From NCBI GenBank assembly GCA_902785945.1, contig CADAAR010000037.1, positions 1-33,401 of the forward strand: a DNA stretch of 33,401 nucleotides. The letters run 5' to 3'. Both the position numbers and the translations under genes were made by a program. Origin of the DNA: an uncultured Prevotellaceae bacterium (GTDB lineage Bacteria > Bacteroidota > Bacteroidia > Bacteroidales > Bacteroidaceae). Numbering within the stretch: the stretch's first letter is position 1; each line of letters opens with the position of its first letter. Below the pieces are notes generated by a model. The model saw only the letters and a list, made by a program, of their open reading frames with translations, was not told where the DNA came from and made no database searches. Shown piece by piece: positions 25,810 through 33,401 of the stretch.

Positions 25810-26445
25810 TCAATAGCCCCAATCTTCGCCCACGAGCACCACCACATGTTTTCCGTGAGGCGAATTACGCAGAAAATGAACGTAATTGCAGATGCTCTCC
25901 GGTGAATTACAATTGTGACAGACACCATCTGTCTGACAAGGCGTCTTGATATCGAAACGGGCAGCATTGATGGGCGATGCTGTAGAACGGGCACGGGCTA
26001 ATGCAGCCTCAACGGTTTGGGCCACCTTGTTCAAACCTATGATAAAAATGACCTTCTTCGGCCCCCAGGTGATGGCAGCCACACGATTGCCGTTACCGTC
26101 GATATTCACAATGACGCCGTCCTCGCTGATGGCATTGGCACTCGACAGATAGACGTCAGCCGTAAAGGCTCGCTCATAGATCTTCACCACTTCCTCGCGG
26201 TCTGTCACCACATCGCGATCGAGTACCTCGAGGGTTCCTCTTTCTTTCAATGCCTGAGGGATACCCATATCGCGGATCGTCATCGAACCACCCCACGTCA
26301 CACTGCTCCCATCAGCAATCAATTCAGATACTTTTTTCACTGCCTCCTTTGCCGTCGGACAGTAGAAGGCCTCCATGTTACGACGCTTCAGATTCTTGAT
26401 CATCCGCTCCGCCAATCGTTCGTTACGTAATTCTTTTGGTGTCAT
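25810..26445 (-). CDS. LUD domain protein (LutC/YkgG-like)
   Basis: A 211-aa protein of the LUD family (PF02589), which includes LutC and the C-terminal part of LutB from lactate oxidation. Family phrases are LKRRNMEAFYCPTAKEAV, GGSMTIRDMGI, ADVYLSSANAISEDGVIVNIDGNGNR and GPKKVIFIIGLNKV. The C-terminus has a Cys cluster, C-x5-C-x2-C-x7-C (CQTDGVCHNCNSPESIC), which could hold a metal or iron-sulfur centre; that is inference. LutA and LutB are absent from the neighbourhood, so a role in lactate use is doubtful. Its ATG overlaps the bcp stop by four bases (ATGA) and the DUF4298 gene starts one base after its stop. Confidence 0.88.
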   Translation of the reverse strand: MTPKELRNERLAERMIKNLKRRNMEAFYCPTAKEAVKKVSELIADGSSVTWGGSMTIRDMGIPQALKERGTLEVLDRDVVTDREEVVKIYERAFTADVYLSSANAISEDGVIVNIDGNGNRVAAITWGPKKVIFIIGLNKVAQTVEAALARARSTASPINAARFDIKTPCQTDGVCHNCNSPESICNYVHFLRNSPHGKHVVVLVGEDWGY

Positions 26446-26894
26446 ATGTTTAGGATTTGTTCTGCGTGTTCCTTGGTCTTCACCTGCTTGCCAGCAAAGA
26501 TCTGTTCGATAATACCTTCCTCGTTAATAATAAATGTAGTGCGAATGGTGCCCTGCGTCTTTTTGCCATACATCACCTTCTCGCCCCAAGCTCCCATTGC
26601 CTCCATCAGACTCTTATCGACGTCAGCTATCAATGGGAAGGGCAACTCATGCTTCTCCTTGAATTTTACATGCGAAGCAGCAGAATCTTTACTGACACCA
26701 ACCACTTCATAGCCAGCGCCTTGCAATTCTCCGTAATGGTCTCTCAGACTACAAGCCTCAGCCGTACAACCACTGGTATTATCCTTTGGGTAGAAGTATA
26801 ATACCAATTTACGACCCTTGTAATCACTCAGACGGATATCCCGTCCCTGTTCGTCTTTGCCTAATATCTCAGGCGCCTTGTCTCCAATATTCAT
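26442..26894 (-). CDS. bcp: Thioredoxin-dependent peroxiredoxin, BCP type
   Basis: A 150-aa peroxiredoxin that reduces peroxides with electrons from thioredoxin, in the cytoplasm. The peroxidatic Cys43 and resolving Cys48 stand in TSGCTAEACSLRD, and LYFYPKDNT and the late FIINEEGIIEQIF strand are typical of BCP/PrxQ. Length is normal. It is first in the unit bcp - LUD - DUF4298 - murQ, with a four-base overlap to the LUD gene, and has a -7 element 25 nt upstream. Confidence 0.95.
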   Translation of the reverse strand: MNIGDKAPEILGKDEQGRDIRLSDYKGRKLVLYFYPKDNTSGCTAEACSLRDHYGELQGAGYEVVGVSKDSAASHVKFKEKHELPFPLIADVDKSLMEAMGAWGEKVMYGKKTQGTIRTTFIINEEGIIEQIFAGKQVKTKEHAEQILNI

Positions 26895-26919
26895 AGTTAT
26901 TCCGTTTTAGATGATGGTG

Positions 26920-26927
26920 CAAAGATA
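26920..26927 (-). promoter_or_regulatory. -7 promoter element of the bcp unit
   Basis: TATCTTTG on the minus strand, 25 nt before the bcp ATG at 26894. Confidence 0.72.
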
Positions 26928-26991
26928 GTCTTTTTTATTGAAAAAACAAATTATTCCTAAGAAAAACACCACCTTTGGTCAAACAAACCTT

Positions 26992-27924
26992 CTACACAAG
27001 GAAGAACAGACTGACGCCTATCACGGAGATGAAAGCACCAAGAATAGCTTTCCACGTAATTTTCTCGTGGAAGAGCCAATAAGCAGGCAAGAGAATAATG
27101 ATTGGGGTCATTGCCATCAGTGTGGAGGCGATGCCTGCTGCTGTGTATTGAACAGCCATCAGCGAAAAACCGACCCCTACAAAAGGACCAAAGATGGTGG
27201 TGGCCGTTGCGACAGAAAGTCCCTTTTTATCGTGCATTGCCTCACGCAAAGGAGCCATTCCATCGCGATAATGCAACAACAACAAGAAGCCGATAATGCC
27301 AGCTACACAACGATAAAAATTGGCACTAAAAGGCACCAACCATTCTGGTACACCCATATCTTCCAAAGTCGCCATATCATAATGATCCATACCTATCTTG
27401 CTCAGTACTAGTCCTACGCCTTGGCATACGGCTGCGCCAATGGCATAAAGCACCCCGTTAAGAGGCAGTTTCAGCGATACTTTATGATGTTCCCCTCGTC
27501 CGAGCACGGAGATACCGATACCAAGGAGCGTCACCAGCATCGCCACGATACTCATTGCCTTCATTTGCTGGCCTAACGTCACCCACGCCATAAGGGCCGC
27601 TGACAAAGGAGCGAGCGTCATAAAGAGCTGACCATAACGCGAGCCTATTATAATATAACATTGAAACAGGCAAAAGTCACCAATCACATAGCCAACGAGT
27701 CCGGACAACAGCATCCAGCCGCATGCATCGCCAGATACACCCATAGGCAGCGGATTGCCCGTCACCACAGCAAAAAGCACCAGCGAGAATACCAACGCCA
27801 GCGCCATCCTCAACACATTCAGTGTGAGATTGCCCAACCGTTTGCTGCCGAACTCGCTCAACAACGCCGTTGCCGTCCACGAGAAAGCTACGCCTATTGA
27901 AATCAGTTCACCTAAATAAGTCAT
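26992..27924 (-). CDS. EamA-family (DMT) transporter
   Basis: A 310-aa inner-membrane protein with about ten helices in two similar halves, the EamA fold of the drug/metabolite transporter superfamily. Typical segments are GVAFSWTATALLSEFGSKRLG at the start and IASTLMAMTPIIILLPAYWLFHEKITW in the second half, followed by a last helix ending VIGVSLFFLV. The transported compound cannot be predicted. A -7 element lies 38 nt upstream, back to back with the promoter of the DAACS symporter gene. Confidence 0.9.
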   Translation of the reverse strand: MTYLGELISIGVAFSWTATALLSEFGSKRLGNLTLNVLRMALALVFSLVLFAVVTGNPLPMGVSGDACGWMLLSGLVGYVIGDFCLFQCYIIIGSRYGQLFMTLAPLSAALMAWVTLGQQMKAMSIVAMLVTLLGIGISVLGRGEHHKVSLKLPLNGVLYAIGAAVCQGVGLVLSKIGMDHYDMATLEDMGVPEWLVPFSANFYRCVAGIIGFLLLLHYRDGMAPLREAMHDKKGLSVATATTIFGPFVGVGFSLMAVQYTAAGIASTLMAMTPIIILLPAYWLFHEKITWKAILGAFISVIGVSLFFLV

Positions 27925-27962
27925 CGTTCAGTCTTGGATAGTTCTTTATCATATTCACTGTG

Positions 27963-27970
27963 CAAAGGTA
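27963..27970 (-). promoter_or_regulatory. -7 promoter element of the EamA transporter gene
   Basis: TACCTTTG on the minus strand, 38 nt before the ATG at 27924. It is divergent from the promoter at 28014-28021, with 43 bp between the two boxes. Confidence 0.7.
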
Positions 27971-28013
27971 CAACTTTTCTCAAACAAAAGAGTTATTTTA
28001 GGAAGAAAATCAT

Positions 28014-28021
28014 TATCTTTG
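28014..28021 (+). promoter_or_regulatory. -7 promoter element of the DAACS symporter gene
   Basis: TATCTTTG, 9 nt before the ATG at 28031. The leader should be only a few bases. The TTG inside this box (28019) is therefore not the gene's start. Confidence 0.7.
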
Positions 28022-28030
28022 CAGCAGAAT

Positions 28031-29227
28031 ATGAAGAAAGTAGGGTTACTGCCGCGTATCATTATTGCCATTGTGATGGGGATTTTGATAGGAAACGTGC
28101 TACCTGAGGGATGGGTGCGCGTATTTGTGACGTTCAACTATGTGTTCAGCCAATTCCTGGGTTTCCTGATTCCGCTGATCATCATCGGACTGGTGACACC
28201 TGCCATTGCCGATATCGGAAAGGCTGCAGGCCGGCTGTTGCTGCTGACAGTAGGACTGGCTTATGCTGACACCATCATAGCCGGCTTGCTGGCTTTCGCT
28301 ACAGGTACGATGCTTTTTCCGATGCTGATAGACACAGAGGCCTCTACGGCAGCGATAGAGAAAGCAGATGCGCTGGCTCCCTACTTCCAACTGAATATTC
28401 CTGCCATACTCGATGTGATGGCAGCATTGGTGAGTTCTTTTGTCGTGGGCATCGGTGTTGCTTATACTGACTCACCTATTCTGAAGAAAGGCTTCTCGGA
28501 GTTCCGCACTATCATCGAGAAGACCATCCAAGTGGCCATCATCCCACTCCTGCCGCTCTACATCTTCGGTATCTTCCTCGGCATGACCTTTACAGGCGAG
28601 GCCTATCACATCATCGCAGTGTTTGCCAAGATCATCTGTATCATCTTTGTGCTGCATATCGTTATCCTCATGTATGAATTCCTAATTGCCGGAGGGCTTT
28701 CGAGGAAGAATCCGCTGCGCCTGCTGATGAACATGCTGCCAGCCTATTTCACCGCTTTAGGCACCTCGTCGAGTGCTGCCACGATACCCGTCACCCTGCG
28801 GCAGACAAAAAAGAATGGTGTAAGCGATGAAATCGCAAGTTTTTGCGTACCGCTCTGTGCCACCATCCACCTGTCGGGCTCAATGATGAAGATCACTTGC
28901 TGCGCACTCACCGTCTGCCTCATCGGGGGACTGCCTCACGACTTTCCGCTATTTCTCCATTTCATCATGCTTCTAGGTGTCTGTATGGTTGCTGCTCCTG
29001 GTGTACCTGGCGGAGCTGTGATGGCCGCCTTGGGACCAATGGCTGGCGTGCTAGGCTTCAATCCTGACGCACAGGCACTCATCATCGCCCTCTACATCGC
29101 AATGGACTCTTTCGGCACAGCCTGCAATGTTACTGGTGATGGCGCCCTTGCCGTTATCATCGACAAACTGCACAAAAGCGACGCCTCACTTCACCCAAGC
29201 GCGTCTGGTCTGCAAAAGGACGCTTAG
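28031..29227 (+). CDS. Dicarboxylate/amino-acid:cation symporter (DAACS family)
   Basis: A 398-aa inner-membrane carrier of the family that includes GltP, SstT and DctA. Hallmarks are FLIPLIIIGLVTPAIADIGK in the N-terminal half, the Ser-rich re-entrant loop ALGTSSSAATIPVTL, the motif around CVPLCATIHLSGSMMK, APGVPGGAVMAALG, and the substrate/cation site MDSFGTACNVTGDGA. It takes up an acidic or hydroxy amino acid, or a dicarboxylate, with sodium or protons. The ATG at 28031 follows the -7 box by nine bases, excluding the upstream TTG. Its last 14 codons overlap the end of the convergent EamA gene (29186-29227). Confidence 0.93.
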   Translation: MKKVGLLPRIIIAIVMGILIGNVLPEGWVRVFVTFNYVFSQFLGFLIPLIIIGLVTPAIADIGKAAGRLLLLTVGLAYADTIIAGLLAFATGTMLFPMLIDTEASTAAIEKADALAPYFQLNIPAILDVMAALVSSFVVGIGVAYTDSPILKKGFSEFRTIIEKTIQVAIIPLLPLYIFGIFLGMTFTGEAYHIIAVFAKIICIIFVLHIVILMYEFLIAGGLSRKNPLRLLMNMLPAYFTALGTSSSAATIPVTLRQTKKNGVSDEIASFCVPLCATIHLSGSMMKITCCALTVCLIGGLPHDFPLFLHFIMLLGVCMVAAPGVPGGAVMAALGPMAGVLGFNPDAQALIIALYIAMDSFGTACNVTGDGALAVIIDKLHKSDASLHPSASGLQKDA

Positions 29228-30055
29228 CAGAATGAGGCCGATGCCAATATAGAATGAGAAATTGATCTCACGCCCTTCGCCGAAAATGAGGAAGGCAAGG
29301 ATGATGGTGTAGCAAGGTTCAAGGTTGTAGGTCAGATTGACGGTAAAGGCCGAGAGGCGCTTCAAAGCCTGAATCTGCAGGAGATACATACCTACGGTGC
29401 AGAACAATGCGTGACAAAGCATGTACCAGAGATTCGAGCCTTCTGGAACAACAACGACAGGTTGCTGGCTGGGAAAGAAAAAAAGATAGATAGGAATGAT
29501 GACGGACATAGCAACAAGTCCTCCTGACATCTGGTACATCAGCACAGTCCGACTGCGAACACCCACACTCGCCTTCTTATTACAGATGGCGTAGAGGGCA
29601 CAGACTGCAGAAGACACAACGCCAATCATGATGCCATAGCGATAGCGGGCATCAAGTGAAAAGATACAGAGCACGCCAGCGACGGTAATCAACGAAAACA
29701 ACAGTTCAAGCCAAGAGACTTTGCGTTTAAAGATCATCGGCTCGAAGAGAGCTGTGAAGAAGCCAATCAGCGAGAAACAAATGACGCCAATGGAGACATT
29801 CGAGGCCTTAATGCTACCATAGAACAGAATCCAATGGAATCCCAGTAACGCCCCGCAGCCGCAAAGTTGCAGAAATTTCTGCCACCCTACTCTCGGCAGG
29901 CCCGTGAACACCAGCAGTATCAGGCTCGTAAACAGCATACGATACCACACGATATCCACTTCATTGAGTGTTATCAGTCGTCCGAACAAGCCCGTAAAAC
30001 CAGCCAACATCACACTCAAGTGCAACTGTACAAATCCCTTCCTCGTTTCACTCAT
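29186..30055 (-). CDS. EamA-family (DMT) transporter, second copy
   Basis: A 289-aa membrane protein with about ten helices in two EamA halves (HLSVMLAGFTGLFGRLITLNE; LTYNLEPCYTIILAFLIFGEGREI; final helix IGIGLILLSVLLQ). It is only distantly similar to the other EamA protein at 26992-27924. Substrate unknown. Two ATGs are possible, 30061 (overlapping the MGMT-like stop by one base) and 30055. It is cotranscribed with the MGMT-like gene. Its 3' end overlaps the DAACS gene by 42 bp in the convergent direction and no terminator is seen there. Confidence 0.88.
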   Translation of the reverse strand: MSETRKGFVQLHLSVMLAGFTGLFGRLITLNEVDIVWYRMLFTSLILLVFTGLPRVGWQKFLQLCGCGALLGFHWILFYGSIKASNVSIGVICFSLIGFFTALFEPMIFKRKVSWLELLFSLITVAGVLCIFSLDARYRYGIMIGVVSSAVCALYAICNKKASVGVRSRTVLMYQMSGGLVAMSVIIPIYLFFFPSQQPVVVVPEGSNLWYMLCHALFCTVGMYLLQIQALKRLSAFTVNLTYNLEPCYTIILAFLIFGEGREINFSFYIGIGLILLSVLLQTRRAWVK

Positions 30056-30060
30056 CACCA

Positions 30061-30399
30061 TTAATCAATAGAAGGTTCCCATAAATGACGGCTTAAATCG
30101 ACATGACCATTAGCCTTAAATATCACACCCTCTGCCTCCAATAAAGGTCGCTGACGACTCCATCCTGGCGCCGTACGGCCCTCTTTATTCACCACACGAT
30201 GACAAGGCAGCAACTCTGCTCCTGGTGTATATCTCAAAGTTCTTCCCACCATCCGTGAATGACTCGGCCATCCTGCCCATGCAGCGATATGGCCGTAGGT
30301 TGTCACCTGTCCACACGGTATTTGGCTGACGATGTTCAGCACGTCGTCACGAAACCTCCGCGCCTGCTCCGCTGTCATCTTGTTTGGATAGTCTTTCAT
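30061..30399 (-). CDS. MGMT-family DNA-repair protein, single-domain
   Basis: A 112-aa protein consisting only of the methylated-DNA-cysteine S-methyltransferase DNA-binding/active-site domain. Visible are the helix-turn-helix part IPCGQVTTYGHIAAWAG, the Arg finger region SHSRMVGRTLRY, and the active-site motif LLPCHRVV with Cys66. The Cys is retained, so it is not an alkyltransferase-like (ATL) protein, where this residue is usually Trp. The N-terminal domain of full Ogt/Ada is absent, as in many short members. It probably removes O6-alkyl groups from guanine. The ATG at 30399 is chosen because a -7 element ends 17 nt upstream and the longer frame would cross it. Confidence 0.88.
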   Translation of the reverse strand: MKDYPNKMTAEQARRFRDDVLNIVSQIPCGQVTTYGHIAAWAGWPSHSRMVGRTLRYTPGAELLPCHRVVNKEGRTAPGWSRQRPLLEAEGVIFKANGHVDLSRHLWEPSID

Positions 30400-30416
30400 C
30401 TTCCCACTTTTTGATG

Positions 30417-30424
30417 CAAAACTA
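30417..30424 (-). promoter_or_regulatory. -7 promoter element of the MGMT-like gene
   Basis: TAGTTTTG on the minus strand, 17 nt before the ATG at 30399. It fits TAnnTTTG and fixes the gene start. Confidence 0.6.
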
Positions 30425-30493
30425 CAATATTTCTTTGAACAAAACAAATAATCTGTATAAAAAATGGTCAACATATACCTTCATCGCAGGAAA

Positions 30494-30530
30494 GAAGAAA
30501 AATAACGCCGCAGGTTTATTATCTGCGGCG
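30494..30530 (-). terminator. Rho-independent terminator of the cytidylate-kinase-like gene
   Basis: On the minus strand an 8-bp GC stem (arms 30523-30530 and 30506-30513, 9-nt loop) is followed by a T-rich tail (TTATTTTTC). It ends transcripts coming from the frd and kinase-like genes. Confidence 0.8.
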
Positions 30531-30593
30531 CTATTATTATATATAAGGTTAATCCTTAAACCGTCTGCTTGACCTTATCTCACTAGAGGTACA

Positions 30594-31232
30594 TTAGCCG
30601 ATAAACGCTAATATGGCATTGGCAACCTCTTCCTCGGTCTTGCTGCCATCCATTTTAATAACCAAATCGTAATTACGAGTGTCGTAACGCGATGTACCCG
30701 CATTATTTTTCAAATACTCCTCACGCGTCTCGTCCACCTCCTTGATGACCTTCTTTGCTTCCTTCTCAGTAAGTTTCTGCTTTTCCATGACACGATTCAA
30801 GCGATACTCCATAGAGGCCTGAATAAGTATGTTCAGATGATTTGGAAAGCCATTCATAGCGAAGAAGGCTGAACGACCTGCTATGACACACGATTCCTTA
30901 ATAGCTATGCTATATAATATCTCCTTTTCGGCCTTCAACACAGCCTCAGAAGTCACCAGCCTATTCTTTTCCTCGTCGTAATACTCAGAAGAGTTAGCAG
31001 CTTCTTCTCCCAGAATCAATACTCGCTTGATGTCTTCCCACCAGCTACGGTTATTACCTTTCAGACGCTCTATTTGATCTATTGGCATATCAAACTTCTC
31101 TTCCAAAGGTTTAATAATCGCCTTATCATAATATGGCACACCCAACTTTTCAGCTAAGATGCGCCCAACGGTGCGACCACCGCTGCCCAACTCACGATTA
31201 ATAGTGATGACAAATCTCTCGTTTTTGTTCAT
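30594..31232 (-). CDS. Cytidylate-kinase-like family protein
   Basis: A 212-aa protein of the cytidylate-kinase-like family (PF13189), which has a variant P-loop. Signatures are ITINRELGSGGRTVGRILAEKLG at the start, PYYDKAIIKPLEE, CVIAGRSAFFAMN and IQASMEYRLNRVMEKQKLTEKEA. Nucleotide binding is likely, but whether it is a CMP kinase is not known; classical Cmk enzymes have a different length and P-loop. A Shine-Dalgarno-like AAGGAG lies about 13 nt before the ATG. No promoter is seen between it and the frdB terminator, so it may be expressed by read-through. Confidence 0.88.
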   Translation of the reverse strand: MNKNERFVITINRELGSGGRTVGRILAEKLGVPYYDKAIIKPLEEKFDMPIDQIERLKGNNRSWWEDIKRVLILGEEAANSSEYYDEEKNRLVTSEAVLKAEKEILYSIAIKESCVIAGRSAFFAMNGFPNHLNILIQASMEYRLNRVMEKQKLTEKEAKKVIKEVDETREEYLKNNAGTSRYDTRNYDLVIKMDGSKTEEEVANAILAFIG

Positions 31233-31260
31233 AATATTTATAATTTCTCCTTATCATTTA

Positions 31261-31298
31261 TAAATAAAGGTAATGGGGACATCACAGTCCCCACTACC
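31261..31298 (-). terminator. Probable intrinsic terminator after frdB
   Basis: On the minus strand the 12-bp arms 31287-31298 and 31269-31280 (one mismatch, 6-nt loop, GGGGAC core) are followed by CTTTATTTAT. The tail is only moderately T-rich, so partial read-through into the kinase-like gene is possible. Confidence 0.72.
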
Positions 31299-31309
31299 TA
31301 ATAACAGTT

Positions 31310-32068
31310 TTAGTCAGCAAGCTTAGCCTTGATCATCTCGCGGTTGAGGCGAGCGATGTTGGCGATAGTCTCGTTCTTCGGACAGACGGCCTCGCAGGCG
31401 CGAGTGTTGGTGCAGTTACCGAAGCCGAGCTCGTCCATCTTGGCGATCATGTTCTTCACACGACGGGCAGCCTCTACGCGACCCTGGGGAAGCAGGGCGA
31501 GCTGAGAAACCTTAGACGATACGAAGAGCATAGCCGATCCGTTCTTACAAGCAGCGACGCAAGCGCCACAGCCGATGCAAGATGCGCAGTCCATAGCCTC
31601 GTCAGCATCCTCCTTAGGAATGAGGATAGCGTTGGCATCCTGAGCCTGACCTGTGCGGATGGTGGTGTAACCACCAGCCTGGATGATCTTATCGAAGGCA
31701 CCGCGGTCAACCATACAGTCCTTAATCACGGGGAAGGCAGCTGAGCGCCAAGGCTCTACGGTGATGACATCGCCATCGTTGAAGCGGCGCATGTAGAGCT
31801 GACAGGTAGTAGCACCACGCTCGGTCAGTCCGTGAGGTGTGCCGTTGATGTAGAGTGAGCACATACCGCAGATACCCTCGCGGCAGTCGTGGTCGAATAC
31901 GAAGGGCTCCTTGCCTTCGTTGATGAGCTCCTCGTTCAGGATGTCAAGCATCTCGAGGAACGAGGTGTCGTCGGGAATGTCGTGCATCTCGTGGGTGTCG
32001 AAATGTCCCTGGTCCTTGGGGCCATTCTGGCGCCAGAACTTGATAGTGAAACTTATGTTTTTAGCCAT
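31310..32068 (-). CDS. frdB: Fumarate reductase / succinate dehydrogenase iron-sulfur subunit FrdB
   Basis: A 252-aa subunit that passes electrons between the quinone site and the flavin of FrdA. The [2Fe-2S] ligands are visible in [16 protein letters not shown] (C62, C67, C70) with C89 in [12 protein letters not shown]. The [4Fe-4S] and [3Fe-4S] Cys groups are in [14 protein letters not shown] and in [13 protein letters not shown]. The pattern matches the type that pairs with a single di-haem cytochrome b, usual in Bacteroidota, where fumarate is an end acceptor leading to succinate and propionate. A 59-aa membrane ORF lies between frdA and frdB, ending three bases before this ATG. Confidence 0.96.
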   Translation of the reverse strand: MAKNISFTIKFWRQNGPKDQGHFDTHEMHDIPDDTSFLEMLDILNEELINEGKEPFVFDHDCREGICGMCSLYINGTPHGLTERGATTCQLYMRRFNDGDVITVEPWRSAAFPVIKDCMVDRGAFDKIIQAGGYTTIRTGQAQDANAILIPKEDADEAMDCASCIGCGACVAACKNGSAMLFVSSKVSQLALLPQGRVEAARRVKNMIAKMDELGFGNCTNTRACEAVCPKNETIANIARLNREMIKAKLAD

Positions 32069-32071
32069 AAT

Positions 32072-32251
32072 TTACTTGTTTTTATTATTGATGCGATAAG
32101 CTAAAATCTGGTTTAGCAGCAAAAGCGATCCCAAGACGAGATAATGGATTGCCTCCGATTTATACCCTCCAGTAACATCTGCTATTGCTATTACTAAAAT
32201 ACAAGCACTTAGTACGATACTTGTCTTTAGATAACCGTTTAGCCCTTTCAT
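32072..32251 (-). CDS. Small two-helix membrane protein encoded between frdA and frdB
   Basis: This is a 59-aa open frame too short for usual cut-offs. Start ATG at 32251, stop TAA at 32072-32074. Residues 1-10 (MKGLNGYLKT) are basic, helix 1 is about residues 11-27 (SIVLSACILVIAIADV), helix 2 about 34-53 (AIHYLVLGSLLLLNQILAY), and the tail RINNKNK is positively charged. AAAGG before the ATG overlaps the frdA stop region, and the frdB ATG follows the stop after three bases, so the ORF is fully coupled to the operon. I know no family for it. A role in assembling or anchoring the reductase is possible but is inference from position only. Confidence 0.72.
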   Translation of the reverse strand: MKGLNGYLKTSIVLSACILVIAIADVTGGYKSEAIHYLVLGSLLLLNQILAYRINNKNK

Positions 32252-32254
32252 CCT

Positions 32255-33401
32255 TTAGTTCTTATAGTTACGTGTCTGTACCTTAATAGCCTCATACTCC
32301 AGCGGCTCCTTGATGAGCTCGGGCTCGTTGCCCTTGCCTTTGTACTCCCAGCAGCCTACGTAGAAGTAGTTCTCGTCGTCGCGCTTAGCCTCACCTTCCT
32401 CGGTCTGATACTCCTCGCGGAAGTGTCCGCCGCAGGACTCGTTACGAGAGAGAGCGTCGAAAGCAACAAGCTGTCCCATGGTGAAGAAGTCACGCAGGTG
32501 GATAGCCTTGTCGAGCTCGATGTTCAAGCCTTCCTTCGTGCCAGGAACGAAGAGGTTCGTGTCAAATTCCTTCTCCAGCTCGTGCATCTTCTTCAGACCA
32601 GTCTTCAATCCCTCAGCGGTGCGGCCCATACCTACATACTCCCACATGATGTGGCCGAGTTCCTTGTGGATAGAGTCAACAGAACGCTTACCCTTGATGT
32701 TCAGCAGACGATCAAGCTCAGCATCCACCTTCTTCTCAGCCTCAGCGAACTCAGGCAGATCGGTAGAAACCTTCGGCCAAACAGCCTGATCGGCCAGATA
32801 GTTCTGGATGGTGTAAGGCAGCACGAAGTAACCGTCGGCCAGACCCTGCATCAGTGCAGAAGCACCCAGACGGTTAGCACCGTGGTCAGAGAAGTTACAC
32901 TCACCGATAGCAAACAGACCAGGAATAGAAGTCTGCAGCTCGTAGTCAACCCAAATACCACCCATCGTGTAGTGGATAGCGGGATAGATCATCATCGGCT
33001 TGTAATACTTCACGCCATTGATCTCGTTGGCAACATCGCCAGGGAATACGTCAGTGATCTCCTCGTACATCTCGAAGAGGTTTCCATAACGCTGCATGAT
33101 GATATCGATGCCCAGACGGTTGATAGACTCAGAGAAATCGAGGAACACAGCCAGACCCGTGTTGTTAACACCAAAGCCCTTGTCGCAACGCTCCTTAGCA
33201 GCACGAGAAGCCACGTCACGAGGAACGAGGTTACCGAATGCAGGATAACGGCGCTCCAGATAGTAGTCGCGATCTTCCTCAGGAATCTCCCAACCCTGCT
33301 TTGTTCCAGCCTGCAGAGCCTTAGCATCCTCAATCTTCTTAGGAACCCAGATACGACCGTCGTTACGCAGTGACTCAGACATCAGCGTCAGCTTAGACTG
33401 C
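32255..33401 (-). CDS. frdA: Fumarate reductase / succinate dehydrogenase flavoprotein subunit FrdA, C-terminal part
   Basis: The frame is open to the window edge, so the N-terminal portion with the FAD-binding Rossmann motif is missing and about 381 residues are visible. The ATG at 33382 is internal. Recognised blocks are [57 protein letters not shown] (with the conserved His and Gly region), [24 protein letters not shown] and, later, [14 protein letters not shown]. The catalytic Arg region is [10 protein letters not shown]-flanking. It catalyses fumarate reduction to succinate. The 59-aa ORF begins three bases after its stop; the cytochrome b gene is presumably upstream, outside the window. 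Confidence 0.95.
   Translation of the reverse strand, partial: QSKLTLMSESLRNDGRIWVPKKIEDAKALQAGTKQGWEIPEEDRDYYLERRYPAFGNLVPRDVASRAAKERCDKGFGVNNTGLAVFLDFSESINRLGIDIIMQRYGNLFEMYEEITDVFPGDVANEINGVKYYKPMMIYPAIHYTMGGIWVDYELQTSIPGLFAIGECNFSDHGANRLGASALMQGLADGYFVLPYTIQNYLADQAVWPKVSTDLPEFAEAEKKVDAELDRLLNIKGKRSVDSIHKELGHIMWEYVGMGRTAEGLKTGLKKMHELEKEFDTNLFVPGTKEGLNIELDKAIHLRDFFTMGQLVAFDALSRNESCGGHFREEYQTEEGEAKRDDENYFYVGCWEYKGKGNEPELIKEPLEYEAIKVQTRNYKN

Noticed and set aside
25809-25994. Longer start for the DUF4298 gene
   Set aside because: The extra 62 residues lie inside the LUD gene in another frame and look random; the family begins at the ATG at 25808.
30061-30474. 137-aa version of the MGMT-like protein
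   Set aside because: The extra N-terminal residues would be encoded across the -7 element at 30417-30424 and are not part of the family domain.
32423-33373. 316-aa open frame on the plus strand inside frdA
   Set aside because: Antisense to clearly conserved FrdA sequence, with no family resemblance; codon-bias shadow.

Overview
The window looks like chromosomal DNA of a Bacteroidota bacterium, most likely Prevotellaceae (Prevotella/Segatella type). I see at least thirteen promoters with the phylum's -7 element (TAnnTTTG, usually TATCTTTG or TACCTTTG). There is an HU gene of the HU-HIG type followed by a 'smalltalk' micro-gene, a Bacteroidota-style fumarate reductase operon, a PG_1098-type THUMP-like methyltransferase, and the YbeY variant I associate with this phylum. 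No tRNA, rRNA, CRISPR array, insertion sequence or phage gene was found.

Layout. Positions 1-1122 are an AT-rich accessory remnant: the 3' end of a probable DUF4393/Abi-alpha-like gene and an unrecognised 250-aa gene, closed by a strong terminator. Next comes an HU-HIG nucleoid-protein gene with a 33-aa smalltalk gene (1369-2395). A bidirectional terminator then separates it from a minus-strand unit: THUMP-like methyltransferase, ruvB, secreted DUF3237 protein, sodium:alanine symporter (6682 down to 2451). A FadL-like outer-membrane protein (plus strand) converges on a minus-strand pair, a Pif1-like helicase and a laccase-domain purine nucleosidase. An ECF sigma factor with a four-helix membrane partner is divergent from coaD-ybeY.

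From 13265 to 24609 most genes are on the minus strand. A GNAT protein, parE and a lipoprotein carboxylesterase form one unit. An S41 protease, a sugar-porter MFS transporter and a 1124-aa DUF5107/TPR protein form another, probably handling an exported or imported glycan. A compact unit, bcp - LUD protein - DUF4298 protein - murQ, follows (26894 down to 24706). Two EamA transporters and a DAACS symporter come next, then an MGMT-like gene, a cytidylate-kinase-like gene, and frdA-[59-aa membrane ORF]-frdB, with frdA running off the right edge.

The points most worth a second look are: the short two-helix membrane ORF coupled between frdA and frdB; two separate 9-bp-period tandem repeats with a related core, one forming the whole MFS-DUF5107 junction and the other in frame inside the DUF5107 gene; several promoters whose -7 box is so close to the start codon that the mRNA should be leaderless or nearly so; the sigma factor with its unfamiliar membrane partner; and the unrecognised left-edge genes. 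I did not find a clear-cut new multi-gene system. Most of the window is housekeeping.
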